From contig DAOUEP010000008.1 in NCBI GenBank assembly GCA_034430515.1, positions 1 to 25,536 on the forward strand: a stretch of DNA of 25,536 nucleotides, in the 5' to 3' direction. Under the pieces are notes generated by a model that was given only the letters and a program-made list of their open reading frames with translations, had not been told where the DNA came from and searched no databases. The first letter of the stretch is position 1. Each line of letters begins with the position of its first letter. The DNA comes from DAOUEH01 sp034430515 (lineage in GTDB: Bacteria > Chloroflexota > Dehalococcoidia > Dehalococcoidales > RBG-16-60-22). Positions 1 through 7,331 of the stretch are shown here, piece after piece. The position numbers and the translations under genes were made by a program.

Positions 1-196
1 TCTTGACCTGGTCGCTTATCTCGCGGAAGCCGAAATGCCCCGGGATGAGCGTGTTCCAGGCGTTGGCGATGCCGACGACGGGACGGCGCGCCGTCAAATC
101 GTCGTCGGCATATCCCATCGCCTTGATGACATTGCGCACATCGGCGGCCTCCTGTCCCTCCAGCGACCGGCTCTTGAGCTTCACCTCTTTTTTCAC
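1..196 (-). CDS. ilvD: Dihydroxy-acid dehydratase / IlvD-Edd family protein, N-terminal part (truncated by window edge)
   Basis: About 65 N-terminal residues are visible, and the gene continues off the left edge. The reading frame starts at a GTG (194-196, read on minus) preceded by a GAGGTGA Shine-Dalgarno at 201-207. The peptide has the IlvD/Edd N-terminal pattern: a basic start with LKSRSLEG, an RNVIKAMGYADDDL helix, then PVVGIANAWNTLIPGHFGFREI, which matches the family's P-x-IGIANSWNE-x-xPGH block. Family members are Fe-S dehydratases. IlvD makes 2-keto acids for valine and isoleucine synthesis, while relatives act on sugar acids such as gluconate or xylonate. The Fe-S and catalytic residues lie outside the window, so the substrate cannot be decided. 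It is divergent from the livKHMGF operon, which would fit a branched-chain amino acid theme, but that link is an inference. Confidence 0.85.
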   Translation of the reverse strand, partial: MKKEVKLKSRSLEGQEAADVRNVIKAMGYADDDLTARRPVVGIANAWNTLIPGHFGFREISDQVK

Positions 197-351
197 GGGC
201 TCACCTCGCACCGGGCCAACCCCCGGTCTTTCCGTTCTATTAAAACGGATTGCCGGGGCGAAAGCAAGCCCGGCGGGGGCGCCGCCGGCGGCCTTCCGGC
301 CGCCGCTCCCCTGCCCGACGGTACGGGCAGATAAAATCATTTTGGGAAAAC

Positions 352-379
352 TTGACAACTAACCTGCAGGTATTATAAA
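352..379 (+). promoter_or_regulatory. Promoter for livKHMGF: TTGACA-N16-TATAAA
   Basis: There is a perfect -35 TTGACA at 352-357, a 16-nt spacer and TATAAA at 374-379 (an overlapping TATTAT lies at 371-376). Transcription would begin near 386, leaving a leader of about 295 nt before livK. Confidence 0.65.
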
Positions 380-511
380 GTTTCCTGAGCTATCCGTTAA
401 GGGGCTGGCTAAAAAAAGGCACGGCCGCCTCCGAAACGGCCGGGGCTGAAACGTTAAAACCAGGATAGCCATTAAATTATGCAAACCTAATCGGTCGAAT
501 ATGGCGTGAAC

Positions 512-533
512 TTCTCTATAAAATCATAGAGAA
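512..533. promoter_or_regulatory. Inverted repeat in livK leader (possible operator or RNA hairpin)
   Basis: TTCTCTAT and ATAGAGAA form a perfect 8-bp dyad with a 6-nt loop inside the AT-rich leader. Its position downstream of the promoter would suit a repressor site or a leader hairpin. No T-tract follows, so it is not an intrinsic terminator. Confidence 0.35.
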
Positions 534-619
534 CTTAAAATTAAAATCTCGCCACTGACGTGATAAATTACTAATGTCGTGATACTAAGGAAAAACCTAA
601 GACCGGGGAGGTGAAGTTT

Positions 620-634
620 ATGGCAGACACATGA
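620..634 (+). other. 4-codon mini-ORF with consensus Shine-Dalgarno upstream of livK
   Basis: GGGGAGGTG (605-613) sits 6 nt before ATG-GCA-GAC-ACA-TGA (peptide MADT). The spacing is ideal, and the stop lies 46 nt before the livK ATG, which has its own AAAGGAGGTG site (663-672). Whether it is translated or merely a chance ATG is unknown. Confidence 0.3.
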
Positions 635-680
635 GCCAGAGACTGAAAGATATGTCGGTAATAAAGGAGGTGCACATTAT

Positions 681-1952
681 ATGTGGCACAAGATTAAACT
701 CTACAGCATACCGCTAACAATTTGTCTGGTAATGCTGGCAACCATGGCCGTTAGCTGCGATGGCGGCGGCACGGATAAGACCGAAATCCTCATCGGTGCC
801 TCGCGCGACATCACCGGCCCGCAGGCCAGTTTCCAGGACTACGGCTTCGCCCCGATATATAAGATGTGGGCCGCGGAAGTCAACGCCGCCGGTGGTATTG
901 ACGTGGGCGGCAAGATGCTCCCCGTCAGAATCATCGAGTACGACGATGCCAGCGACCCGGCGGCCTGTACCCGGAACATTGAGAAGCTGGTCACGCAGGA
1001 CGACGTCGACTTCCTCTTCGGGCCTACCGGCACGGCCATGCTCTTCGCCGCGGCGCCCATCGCCAATAAGTACGAGAGACTGATGATCTGCGGCGAAGGC
1101 GGCGCGACCACCCTCGAGCCGAAGCTGCCCGACCTGCCCTACGTCTTCTCCGTGTTGAACTACTCCAACCACTTCCAGATTCCGGTCTTCACCGAAATCA
1201 TGAATACCGCGGGCGCCAAGACGGCCTACATCTGCTACATGGCCGACCTGCACGGCGCCGAGTACAACCTGACCGCCCAGAGTGAGTTCACACTCAACGG
1301 CATCACGGTCGTGGGCTCCACGAGCATACCGATTTCCATCACCGACCTGAACCCGATAATCGAGGAGGCCAAGGCCCTTGACCCCGATATCTTCTGCATG
1401 TTCGCCTATCCCAACCAGAACATACTCTTCATGCAGACGGCCATGGCGCTTGGCTTCAGCCCGAAAGCCGTCCTGCTCGGCCCGGGCGGTAACTTCGGCT
1501 TCTTCTACGACATCTTCCAGGATGCCATGCAAGGCGTTATCTGCGAAGGCGCCTGGAACCGCAAGAGCTCCCCAGCGGCCAACGAACTGGCTGATAAACT
1601 GGTCGCCGCCAACGGCGCGGCCGGCCTGGCCGCCTTCGGTGACGAAGAGGCTTTCGTCGACTGGTGGGGCGCGCTGGTATACTACAGCGCCCTGGAGTAC
1701 TTCCAGCAGGCTATCGAGGAAGCCGGCTCCCTTGACAGCGCCAAAGTCAGGGAGGTATTCACCAAGGAACACTACGATACCGCTCTGGGAGAAATGTGGT
1801 GGGATATCCTGGGTGAGAATGGCGGCGGCCTGTTGCCGCAGGAATGCTACGCCGGCCAAATCGGGCAATGGCAGGATGGTTACTTTGAAATCATTGACCC
1901 CGGCGCAAAGCGCACTGCCGACCCCATCTATCCCAAGCCGAACTGGCCCTAG
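681..1952 (+). CDS. livK: ABC transporter substrate-binding lipoprotein, LivK type
   Basis: This is a 423-residue periplasmic-binding protein of fold type I (Leu/Ile/Val-binding family). The N-terminus is a lipoprotein signal: MWHKIK, a hydrophobic stretch to about residue 22, then AVSC with the lipidated cysteine at position 26. The mature part opens with ILIGASRDITGPQ, typical of the family's first beta strand, followed by an AAGGIDVGGKMLPVRIIEYDD segment. A ribosome binding site (AAAGGAGGTG, 8 nt upstream) fixes the ATG. It would capture the solute outside the membrane and deliver it to LivHM. The family also includes amide, urea and aromatic-acid binders, so branched-chain amino acids are the default call rather than proven. 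It is first in the livKHMGF operon and is followed by a stem-loop element. Confidence 0.9.
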   Translation: MWHKIKLYSIPLTICLVMLATMAVSCDGGGTDKTEILIGASRDITGPQASFQDYGFAPIYKMWAAEVNAAGGIDVGGKMLPVRIIEYDDASDPAACTRNIEKLVTQDDVDFLFGPTGTAMLFAAAPIANKYERLMICGEGGATTLEPKLPDLPYVFSVLNYSNHFQIPVFTEIMNTAGAKTAYICYMADLHGAEYNLTAQSEFTLNGITVVGSTSIPISITDLNPIIEEAKALDPDIFCMFAYPNQNILFMQTAMALGFSPKAVLLGPGGNFGFFYDIFQDAMQGVICEGAWNRKSSPAANELADKLVAANGAAGLAAFGDEEAFVDWWGALVYYSALEYFQQAIEEAGSLDSAKVREVFTKEHYDTALGEMWWDILGENGGGLLPQECYAGQIGQWQDGYFEIIDPGAKRTADPIYPKPNWP

Positions 1953-1978
1953 CCCGGAAAAGTAAAAAGTAATAGTTC

Positions 1979-2062
1979 GCAGGCTGTCTGGAGGTATACC
2001 GCGGCCAATAACGCCAGTATCCTCTGATAAATTGAGCCTCGGGTCGCCTTCAGACAGCCTGC
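1979..2062 (+). repeat. 12-bp perfect inverted repeat between livK and livH
   Basis: GCAGGCTGTCTG (1979-1990) is exactly complementary to CAGACAGCCTGC (2051-2062), enclosing a 60-nt loop that itself contains an imperfect GAGGTATAC/GTATCCTC dyad (one-base bulge). It lies in the 149-nt gap after the binding-protein gene. Such intercistronic hairpins commonly protect the abundant binding-protein message or reduce read-through to the permease genes. No T-tract follows, so it is not a plain terminator. Confidence 0.6.
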
Positions 2063-2101
2063 CGGTATAATCTAGACAACGCCTGCCCGAGAGATGACGT
2101 T

Positions 2102-2965
2102 ATGGACCTAGCATTTAGTATCATTCTTGGCGGACTATTAATCGGCGGCATCTATTCGCTGGTTTCGATGGGACTCAGCCTCCAGTACGGCGTCGCCAAG
2201 GTGCTGAACATCGCCCACGGCGAGTTCCTGATGGTCGGGGCATTCCTTACCTTCTGGCTGCATCATAACGGCGTCGACCCGCTGGTTACCGTCCTCATCG
2301 TCGGCCCGCTGATGTTTGTTATCGGGTTTGTTCTCTACCGGTTTGTCTTCAACACGATACGGAGGAAAACCCCCAACCCCGGCGTCTTCGAAAGCAACTC
2401 CATGCTGGCCTCCTTCGGGTTTTTATTTATCGTGCAAAACATCGCCGTCCTCATCTGGGGCACCACGCCGCAAAGCTACGCCTACCTCTCCGGGGCCGTT
2501 TCCATCGGCGGGTCGCTCTTCAACGAGAACCGGCTGGTCGCCGCGGCGTTTGCCATCGCCATCGGCACGGCTTTTTACCTCTTCCTGGCCCGCACCCGCA
2601 CCGGCAAGGCCATCCGGGCGGCCGCCCAGGACGCCTCTATCGCCGGGCTGATGGGGGTCAATATCAACAATACGCTGTCATTATGTTTCGGGTTCGGCGC
2701 CGCCATGGCCGGCGTGGCCGGCTCGCTCATCAGCATCTGCTACCCGATATACACGACGATGGGCCTGGGCTATACGCTCATCGCCATCGTCGTCGTAACG
2801 CTGGGCGGACTGGGCAGCATCCCCGGCAGCTTCATCGGGGGCTTTATCCTGGGCGTCATCGGCACCGGCGTTACCGCCTGGGAGCCCGGCCTATCCGTGG
2901 CGGCCTATTATATAATCTTCATTTTACTACTACTGCTGCGGCCAAAAGGCATCATGGGGAAATAA
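2102..2965 (+). CDS. livH: Branched-chain amino acid type ABC transporter permease LivH
   Basis: This is a 287-residue, very hydrophobic inner-membrane protein. The N-terminus LGGLLIGGIYSLVSMGLSLQYGVAKVLNIAHGEFLMVGAF is the LivH hallmark (G-x-x-YsL-x-alG, then iNxAHGdfxmlGA). A second conserved cytoplasmic block, TRTGKAIRAAAQDASIAGLMGVNIN, is the loop that couples to the ATPases. The C-terminal half has the GGLGSIPGSFIGG repeat and ends in LLLLRPKGIMGK, again typical. The length matches the family. The ATG lies 149 nt after livK. A TATAAT-like box at 2066-2071 could give weak internal initiation but lacks a convincing -35. The next gene starts 4 nt after the stop. Confidence 0.92.
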   Translation: MDLAFSIILGGLLIGGIYSLVSMGLSLQYGVAKVLNIAHGEFLMVGAFLTFWLHHNGVDPLVTVLIVGPLMFVIGFVLYRFVFNTIRRKTPNPGVFESNSMLASFGFLFIVQNIAVLIWGTTPQSYAYLSGAVSIGGSLFNENRLVAAAFAIAIGTAFYLFLARTRTGKAIRAAAQDASIAGLMGVNINNTLSLCFGFGAAMAGVAGSLISICYPIYTTMGLGYTLIAIVVVTLGGLGSIPGSFIGGFILGVIGTGVTAWEPGLSVAAYYIIFILLLLLRPKGIMGK

Positions 2966-2969
2966 AGAT

Positions 2970-3929
2970 ATGTCCTTGAGCACGATTAACTGGAAACAGC
3001 TGGCGCGTAAGGCCGGGGTACCTATGGTACTCCTGATTGCGGTCGCCTTCTTGCCGCTATACGGCCCCGGGTACACCGTCACCATGTTCACCTATTTCCT
3101 GGAGTACACCATCCTCTCCATCAGCTGGATGATATTCTCCGGCAGCACCGGCTACATCTCGCTGGCGACGGCCGCCTTCTACGGCATCGGCATTTACACG
3201 GCGGCGTTACTCGGAGAGACGTTACCGTTATTCATTGTTGTTATCGTCGGGGGGTTGGCCAGCGCCGCCATCGCCTTCGTCGTCGGCGCCATAACGCTGC
3301 GGCTCCGGGGCATCTATTTCGCCATGTTCACTTTCGGCCTGGTGCTGCTGCTCAAAGAGGTGATATATTTCTGGGAAATCGATATCACCGGCACACGCGG
3401 CCGTTTCGTCGTGCTCCAGAGCAACGAAACCATCTTCTACTACCTGCTGGGCATCTTCATCGTCACTATGGTTGCCACCATTCTCTTAAAAAGGTCCAAG
3501 TACGGGCTGGCGCTGGCCAGCATCGGCCTCAACGAAGAAGCGGCGGCGCATTCGGGCATCAACGTTACCATGGTCAAGGTACTCACCTACGCCCTCAGCG
3601 CCGTCTTCATGGGCGCCGTTGGCGTCATCATGGCGACCAAACTGACTTACGTTGACCCGGGCGTCGCCTTTAACCCGATGATGTCCTTCAGCCCGGCGCT
3701 GATGGCCATCTTCGGCGGGATGGGCAGCCTTTACGGCCCCATTGTCGGCTCGGTGCTCTTTACCTATATCCAGGAGCTACTGACGACGGGCGTCCTCAAA
3801 AACTACTACATGCTCATCTTCGGCGCCATTCTGGTGGCCACCATCCTGTACCTGCCCAACGGTATCATGGGATTGGCCCAGAATCTATGGAAACGAATAG
3901 GGGGAATGCGTGCACATACTCGAGGGTGA
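2970..3929 (+). CDS. livM: Branched-chain amino acid type ABC transporter permease LivM
   Basis: This is the 319-residue second permease subunit. It shows the LivM pattern: several N-terminal membrane segments, SGSTGYISLATAAFYGIGIYTAALL (family: sGqlSlGhaaFfgiGAY), a GAITLRLRGIYFAMFTFGL block (family: lrlrGxYfaixTLgfae), the coupling loop LKRSKYGLALASIGLNEEAAAHSGIN, and a C-terminal GGMGSLYGPIVGSVLF with LPNGIMGL. It would pair with LivH to form the membrane pore. The ATG follows livH by 4 nt. The 3' end overlaps livG by 20 nt, implying translational coupling. Confidence 0.92.
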   Translation: MSLSTINWKQLARKAGVPMVLLIAVAFLPLYGPGYTVTMFTYFLEYTILSISWMIFSGSTGYISLATAAFYGIGIYTAALLGETLPLFIVVIVGGLASAAIAFVVGAITLRLRGIYFAMFTFGLVLLLKEVIYFWEIDITGTRGRFVVLQSNETIFYYLLGIFIVTMVATILLKRSKYGLALASIGLNEEAAAHSGINVTMVKVLTYALSAVFMGAVGVIMATKLTYVDPGVAFNPMMSFSPALMAIFGGMGSLYGPIVGSVLFTYIQELLTTGVLKNYYMLIFGAILVATILYLPNGIMGLAQNLWKRIGGMRAHTRG

Positions 3930-4641
3930 GGGCATAACTAAATATTTCGGCGGCCTGGCCGCCGTAGACAACGTGGACTTCTACGTTGACCAGGGCGAGA
4001 TTCTGGGGCTCATCGGCCCCAACGGCGCCGGCAAGACGACCCTCTTTAACCTCATCTCGGCGGCGCTGGTGCCCAAGCCCGGCGTAATCAAGTTCAAGGG
4101 GGTCAACATCACCGGGCTTAAGCCGTACCGCATCTGCCGCATGGGTATCGCCAGGACTTTCCAGTCGGCCAAGACCTTCGTCGACCTGTCCGTTATCGAA
4201 AACGTGCGCGCCGGCGCACTCTTCGGGGCGCCCCGGAAAATCTCCCGGGCCGACGCTGAAAAAGAGACCAACGAGCTGTTGGAGTTCGTCGGTCTGTCTC
4301 AAATGGCCCTCATACCCGCCCGCGACCTGACGCTGGCCAACCAGAAACGCCTCGAGGTCGCCCGGGCGCTGGCTACCCAGCCGGAGGTACTCCTCCTTGA
4401 CGAACTCATGGCCGGGCTAACCAATACCGAGGTGGCCCAGGCCATGGAGCTGGTCAAGAAGATATCCAAACGGGGCGTTACTATCATTATGATTGAGCAC
4501 GTCATGAAGGCCATCATGAACGTCTGCGACCGCATTATCGTGCTCCACCACGGCCAGAAAATAGCCGAAGGCACCCCGCAGGAAATCGTCAAGAACCCCA
4601 AAGTAATCGAAGTCTACCTGGGAGCACAGGCCAATGCTTGA
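3910..4641 (+). CDS. livG: ABC transporter ATP-binding protein LivG
   Basis: This 243-residue ATPase starts at a GTG inside the end of livM, with a GGGGGA site just upstream. Walker A is GPNGAGKTT (about 36-44), the Q-loop region is RTFQSAKTF (about 82-90), Walker B is LLLDE (161-165), and the switch histidine is H197. The ABC signature is non-canonical: instead of LSGGQ the sequence reads LTLANQKRLEVARAL from about residue 140, and the D-loop side is DELMAGL rather than DEPxxGL. Such degenerate signatures recur in a LivG subgroup, so the protein is probably functional. The complete site can form with LivF, which has a perfect LSGGEQ. It overlaps livF by 8 nt. Confidence 0.9.
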   Translation: MHILEGEGITKYFGGLAAVDNVDFYVDQGEILGLIGPNGAGKTTLFNLISAALVPKPGVIKFKGVNITGLKPYRICRMGIARTFQSAKTFVDLSVIENVRAGALFGAPRKISRADAEKETNELLEFVGLSQMALIPARDLTLANQKRLEVARALATQPEVLLLDELMAGLTNTEVAQAMELVKKISKRGVTIIMIEHVMKAIMNVCDRIIVLHHGQKIAEGTPQEIVKNPKVIEVYLGAQANA

Positions 4642-5338
4642 AGTCAAGAACATCAACGCCTTCTACGGCCAAATCCAGGCGCTCTGGGATATCAACCTGA
4701 CGGTTAACGAAGGTGAAATCGTCGCCATCATCGGCGCCAACGGCGCCGGCAAGTCCACCCTGGTGCACGTCATCTCCGGCACCATGCCGCCCGCTTCCGG
4801 CGAAGTCATCTTCCTCGGCGAGAGAATCGACGGCCTGGTGCCCCACGCCATCGTGGCCCGGGGCATCTCCCACATACCCGAGGGGCGCCGCCTCTTTACC
4901 GATATGTCGGTGCGGGAAAACCTGGAGATGGGCGCCTACATCGGCCGCACCTGGAAACTCCGCCACGATACCCTCAAAGAAGTTTACGAGCTTTTCCCCC
5001 GCCTCAAGGAGCGCGAAAAACAGCTGGCCCGCACCCTCAGCGGCGGCGAGCAGCAGATGCTGGCCATGGGGCGCGGCCTGATGTCCCGGCCCAAGCTGTG
5101 CATCATCGACGAGCCTTCCAACGGCCTGGCCCCCCGGCTGGTGCTGGAGGTCTTCGACATCGTCAAGTCGCTGCGCGAGCAGGGGATTACCATATTGCTC
5201 ATCGAGCAGAACGTCCTCCAGACGCTGCAGGTGGCCGACCGCGCCTACGTGCTGGAAAACGGCCGCCTGGCCCTGGAAGGCGTCTGCAAAGACCTCCTCA
5301 AGAGCGACCACATCCGCAAGGCCTACCTGGGCCTCTAG
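4634..5338 (+). CDS. livF: ABC transporter ATP-binding protein LivF
   Basis: This 234-residue ATPase is the last gene of the liv operon. Walker A is GANGAGKST (34-42). The block ISHIPEGRRLFTDMSVRENL (about 78-97) is the LivF fingerprint (family: PEgRriFpxltVxENL). The signature LSGGEQ (135-140), Walker B IIDEP (157-161) and the switch histidine region (LLIEQNV, with Q in place of H as usual in LivF) are all present. It would form the ATPase heterodimer with LivG beneath LivHM. The ATG overlaps the end of livG by 8 nt. The operon is followed by palindromes at 5397-5417 and 5464-5483 that may end the transcript. Confidence 0.93.
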   Translation: MLEVKNINAFYGQIQALWDINLTVNEGEIVAIIGANGAGKSTLVHVISGTMPPASGEVIFLGERIDGLVPHAIVARGISHIPEGRRLFTDMSVRENLEMGAYIGRTWKLRHDTLKEVYELFPRLKEREKQLARTLSGGEQQMLAMGRGLMSRPKLCIIDEPSNGLAPRLVLEVFDIVKSLREQGITILLIEQNVLQTLQVADRAYVLENGRLALEGVCKDLLKSDHIRKAYLGL

Positions 5339-5396
5339 CGGCGGGGCTGGCCGCCGTAATCTGCAGGCTACTCCCAGGAGAGAGAATCCCTCTCAC

Positions 5397-5417
5397 TCTC
5401 CCTTTACGAAAGGGAGA
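5397..5417. repeat. Palindrome after livF (possible operon end)
   Basis: TCTCCCTTT-ACG-AAAGGGAGA is a 9-bp perfect dyad with a 3-nt loop, 59 nt after the livF stop. A pyrimidine-rich but not T-only stretch follows (5422-5432), so it is at best a weak terminator. Confidence 0.4.
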
Positions 5418-5502
5418 CGATGGCCTTTTCCCTTAGAATCACCGCTGGCAACCCGTTCGTTTGTCCCCCTTTGTAAAGGGGGATTAAAGGAGGATTTTCT
5501 CC

Positions 5503-5554
5503 GGGCTAAGCCGAGGATACGCCGAGGGCGGCCAGGGTGGGAATAGATAACTCC
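5503..5554 (+). repeat. Dispersed intergenic repeat, copy 1 of 3
   Basis: This is a 52-nt unit starting GGGCTAAGCCGAGGAT and ending with the invariant core GGGTGGGAATAGATAAC plus TCC. It differs from copy 2 (6457) at about 4 of 49 aligned positions and from copy 3 (17083) at about 7 of 52. It lies about 100 nt upstream of SDR1, in the same orientation as that gene. Confidence 0.8.
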
Positions 5555-5652
5555 GAGGGGGTGGTGGCGGGGCAGTCAGATAATTTCCCCCCACCGGTTG
5601 ATGTGTTATATAATTAGCTGGCCGAAATTTTCACCGCAAACAGGAGGTAACC

Positions 5653-6414
5653 ATGGAACTGGGTTTTAAGGGCAAGGTAGCCCTGGTCACCGGGGCCGGC
5701 AGCCAGATAGGCTTCGGCAAGGAGATTGCCCTCCGGCTGGTTAAAGAGGGCTGCGCCGCCGTCGCCATCACCGATATCAATCTGGACGACGCCAAGCTCA
5801 CCGCCGCGACGGTGGAGAAGGCGGGCGCCAAGTCCATCGCCATTAAGGCCGACGTCACCAACCGGGACGAGGTGCAGGCGATGGTAAAAAAAGTCGCCGA
5901 CGCCTACGGCAAAATCGATATCCTCTTTAATGTCGCCGGGGCCATCCTGGGCGGCGGCCCCCTGGAAGACCAGAAAGAAGACCTGTGGGACCGGGAAATC
6001 GGCCTCAATCTCAAGGGGACGATGCTCGTCAGCCAGGGCGTCCTGCCCTACATGAAAAAGCAAAAATCCGGGGCCATCGTCAACATCGGCTCCGGCTCCA
6101 CGGCCATGTTCAGCCACGGCGTGTCCACCTACGCCATGGCCAAGGCCGCCGTGGACATCTTCACCAAGCAGCTGGCCTTCGTCGAGGCCGGGACCGGCAT
6201 CCGGGTCAACTGCGTCGCGCCGGGGCCCTCCCCTACCAACTTCATCAAGGCCCCCGACAAGCAGGCCGTCATCGAGATGCTTTCCAAGCAGATACCGCTG
6301 GGCCGCGGCGCCACCCCCGCCGATATCGCCAACGCCGCTCTCTTCCTGGCTTCGGACGCCGCCGGCTACATCACTGGCCAGGTGCTCCACGTCTCCGGCG
6401 GCTCGGTGCTGTAA
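5653..6414 (+). CDS. Short-chain dehydrogenase/reductase (SDR) 1
   Basis: This 253-residue classical SDR is an NAD(P)-dependent oxidoreductase of unknown substrate. The Rossmann motif reads TGAGSQIGFG (13-22), where the usual third glycine of TGxxxGxG is Q and an extra glycine follows. The downstream NVAG (93-96), the catalytic serine in NIGSGS (S147) and YAMAK (Y160, K164) are intact. The C-terminus has the family's ADIANAALFLASDAAGYITGQ block ending in HVSGGSVL. The ATG has an AGGAGGT site. It is followed 111 nt later by a paralog with the same variant Rossmann loop. The position downstream of a liv-type transporter suggests, without proof, oxidation or reduction of the imported compound or its CoA thioester. 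Confidence 0.9.
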   Translation: MELGFKGKVALVTGAGSQIGFGKEIALRLVKEGCAAVAITDINLDDAKLTAATVEKAGAKSIAIKADVTNRDEVQAMVKKVADAYGKIDILFNVAGAILGGGPLEDQKEDLWDREIGLNLKGTMLVSQGVLPYMKKQKSGAIVNIGSGSTAMFSHGVSTYAMAKAAVDIFTKQLAFVEAGTGIRVNCVAPGPSPTNFIKAPDKQAVIEMLSKQIPLGRGATPADIANAALFLASDAAGYITGQVLHVSGGSVL

Positions 6415-6456
6415 GCTAGCGAGGCAACGCGGCAACGGGGTAAAGGGGGTATCTTC

Positions 6457-6505
6457 GGGATAAGCCGAGGATGTGCCGAGGGCGGCTAGGGTGGGAATAG
6501 ATAAC
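6457..6505 (+). repeat. Dispersed intergenic repeat, copy 2 of 3
   Basis: This copy starts GGGATAAGCCGAGGATG and ends in the invariant GGGTGGGAATAGATAAC. It ends 20 nt before the ATG of SDR2, so it lies immediately upstream of that gene's Shine-Dalgarno (AAGGAGA). Confidence 0.8.
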
Positions 6506-6525
6506 ACAGCATCAAGGAGAGACTC

Positions 6526-7323
6526 ATGGACTTGGGTTTTAAGGGCAAGGTAGCCCTGGTCACCGGGGCCGGCAGCCAGATAGGCTTCGGCAAAGAAACG
6601 GCCCTCCTGCTGGCCAAAGAGGGCTGCGGCGCCGTCGCCGTTACCGATATTAACCTGGAGGACGCCGAAAAGACCGCCGCCGCGGTAGCCAAAGCGGGCG
6701 CCAAAAGTATCGCCTTCAAGGCCGACATCACCGACCCCGCCGCAGTCGGCGCCATGGTCAAAAAGGTCATCGCCGAATACGGTAAAATTGACATCCTCTG
6801 CAACGTCGCCGGGGCGATTCTGCACAAGGACAACGTCCCCATCGACGAGCAGGACCCCGCCGTCTGGGAAAGGCAGCTCAAGCTCAACCTGGTCGGCACG
6901 ATGAACGTCACCAGGGCCGTCGTCCCGGCGATGCGGGCGCAGCAGCACGGCGTCATCGTCAACGTCGGCTCCGGCTCCACCCACCAGTACGCCATGGGCG
7001 TGGGGACTTACGCCATGTCCAAGTACGCCATCGACCTGTTTACCAAACAGCTGGCCTTCGTGGAAGGCCCGGCCGGTATCCGCGTCAACTGCGTCGCCCC
7101 CGGCCCGGCGCCGACCAATTTCGGCGCCATCCTCCGGGAAGGCGCGCCCCAGCTGCCGCCGGAAGAGATGGAGAAGATGCGGGCGGCCATGCTCGGCTCG
7201 TTCCCCCTGGGTCGCCTGGGCACCGCCGCCGATATCGCCAACGTTACCGTCCTGCTCGCCTCCGACGTCACCGGCTACATGACCGGGCAGGTCGTGCACG
7301 TCTCCGGCGGCTCGGTGATGTAA
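6526..7323 (+). CDS. Short-chain dehydrogenase/reductase (SDR) 2, paralog of SDR1
   Basis: This is a 265-residue classical SDR. It has the same variant cofactor loop TGAGSQIGFG (13-22) as SDR1, NVAG (93-96), the catalytic serine S149 in NVGSGS, and YAMSK (Y162, K166). The C-terminus GQVVHVSGGSVM mirrors its neighbour. It carries an insert of about 10 residues near position 190 (AILREGAPQLPPEE) absent from SDR1, in the region that usually shapes the substrate pocket, so the two may differ in substrate. The first 61 nt of shared sequence (6533-6593 versus 5660-5720) are identical, including wobble bases, while the rest has diverged. The Shine-Dalgarno is AAGGAGA. Confidence 0.9.
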   Translation: MDLGFKGKVALVTGAGSQIGFGKETALLLAKEGCGAVAVTDINLEDAEKTAAAVAKAGAKSIAFKADITDPAAVGAMVKKVIAEYGKIDILCNVAGAILHKDNVPIDEQDPAVWERQLKLNLVGTMNVTRAVVPAMRAQQHGVIVNVGSGSTHQYAMGVGTYAMSKYAIDLFTKQLAFVEGPAGIRVNCVAPGPAPTNFGAILREGAPQLPPEEMEKMRAAMLGSFPLGRLGTAADIANVTVLLASDVTGYMTGQVVHVSGGSVM

Positions 7324-7331
7324 CCGGGGTA

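Larger units (their letters stand above)
197..680. other. Divergent intergenic region, ilvD-like / livK, with leader elements
   Basis: I see no gene in these 484 nt, apart from a 4-codon mini-ORF. From left to right it holds: a GC-only hairpin CGGCGGCC-TTCC-GGCCGCCG (286-305) in the ilvD-like leader; a perfect CTGCCCG/CGGGCAG hairpin (311-330); a sigma70-like promoter (352-379); an 8-bp inverted repeat TTCTCTAT/ATAGAGAA (512-519 and 526-533); two direct 10-mers TGaCGTGATA and TGtCGTGATA (556-565, 575-584) spaced 19 nt apart; a well-spaced Shine-Dalgarno (605-613) with a tiny ORF at 620-634; and the livK ribosome binding site. The region from 470 to 600 is markedly AT-richer than the surrounding genes, which is usual for regulatory DNA. 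Confidence 0.6.
5339..5652 (+). other. Intergenic region with palindromes and a dispersed repeat, livF / SDR1
   Basis: There is no gene here. It contains a 9-bp palindrome TCTCCCTTT/AAAGGGAGA (5397-5417), a second palindrome around CCCCCTTTGTAAAGGGGG (5465-5482), the dispersed repeat copy 1 (5503-5554), and a TATAAT box (5609-5614) without a good -35 but well placed to serve the SDR gene at 5653. The CCCCCTTT-type palindromes look like intergenic repeats rather than standard terminators, because neither has a clear T-tract. Confidence 0.5.

Noticed and set aside
714..1868. 384-codon minus-strand open frame inside livK
   Set aside because: It is a shadow of livK. There is no ribosome binding site, its composition is typical of antisense to a GC-rich gene, and no domain is recognisable.
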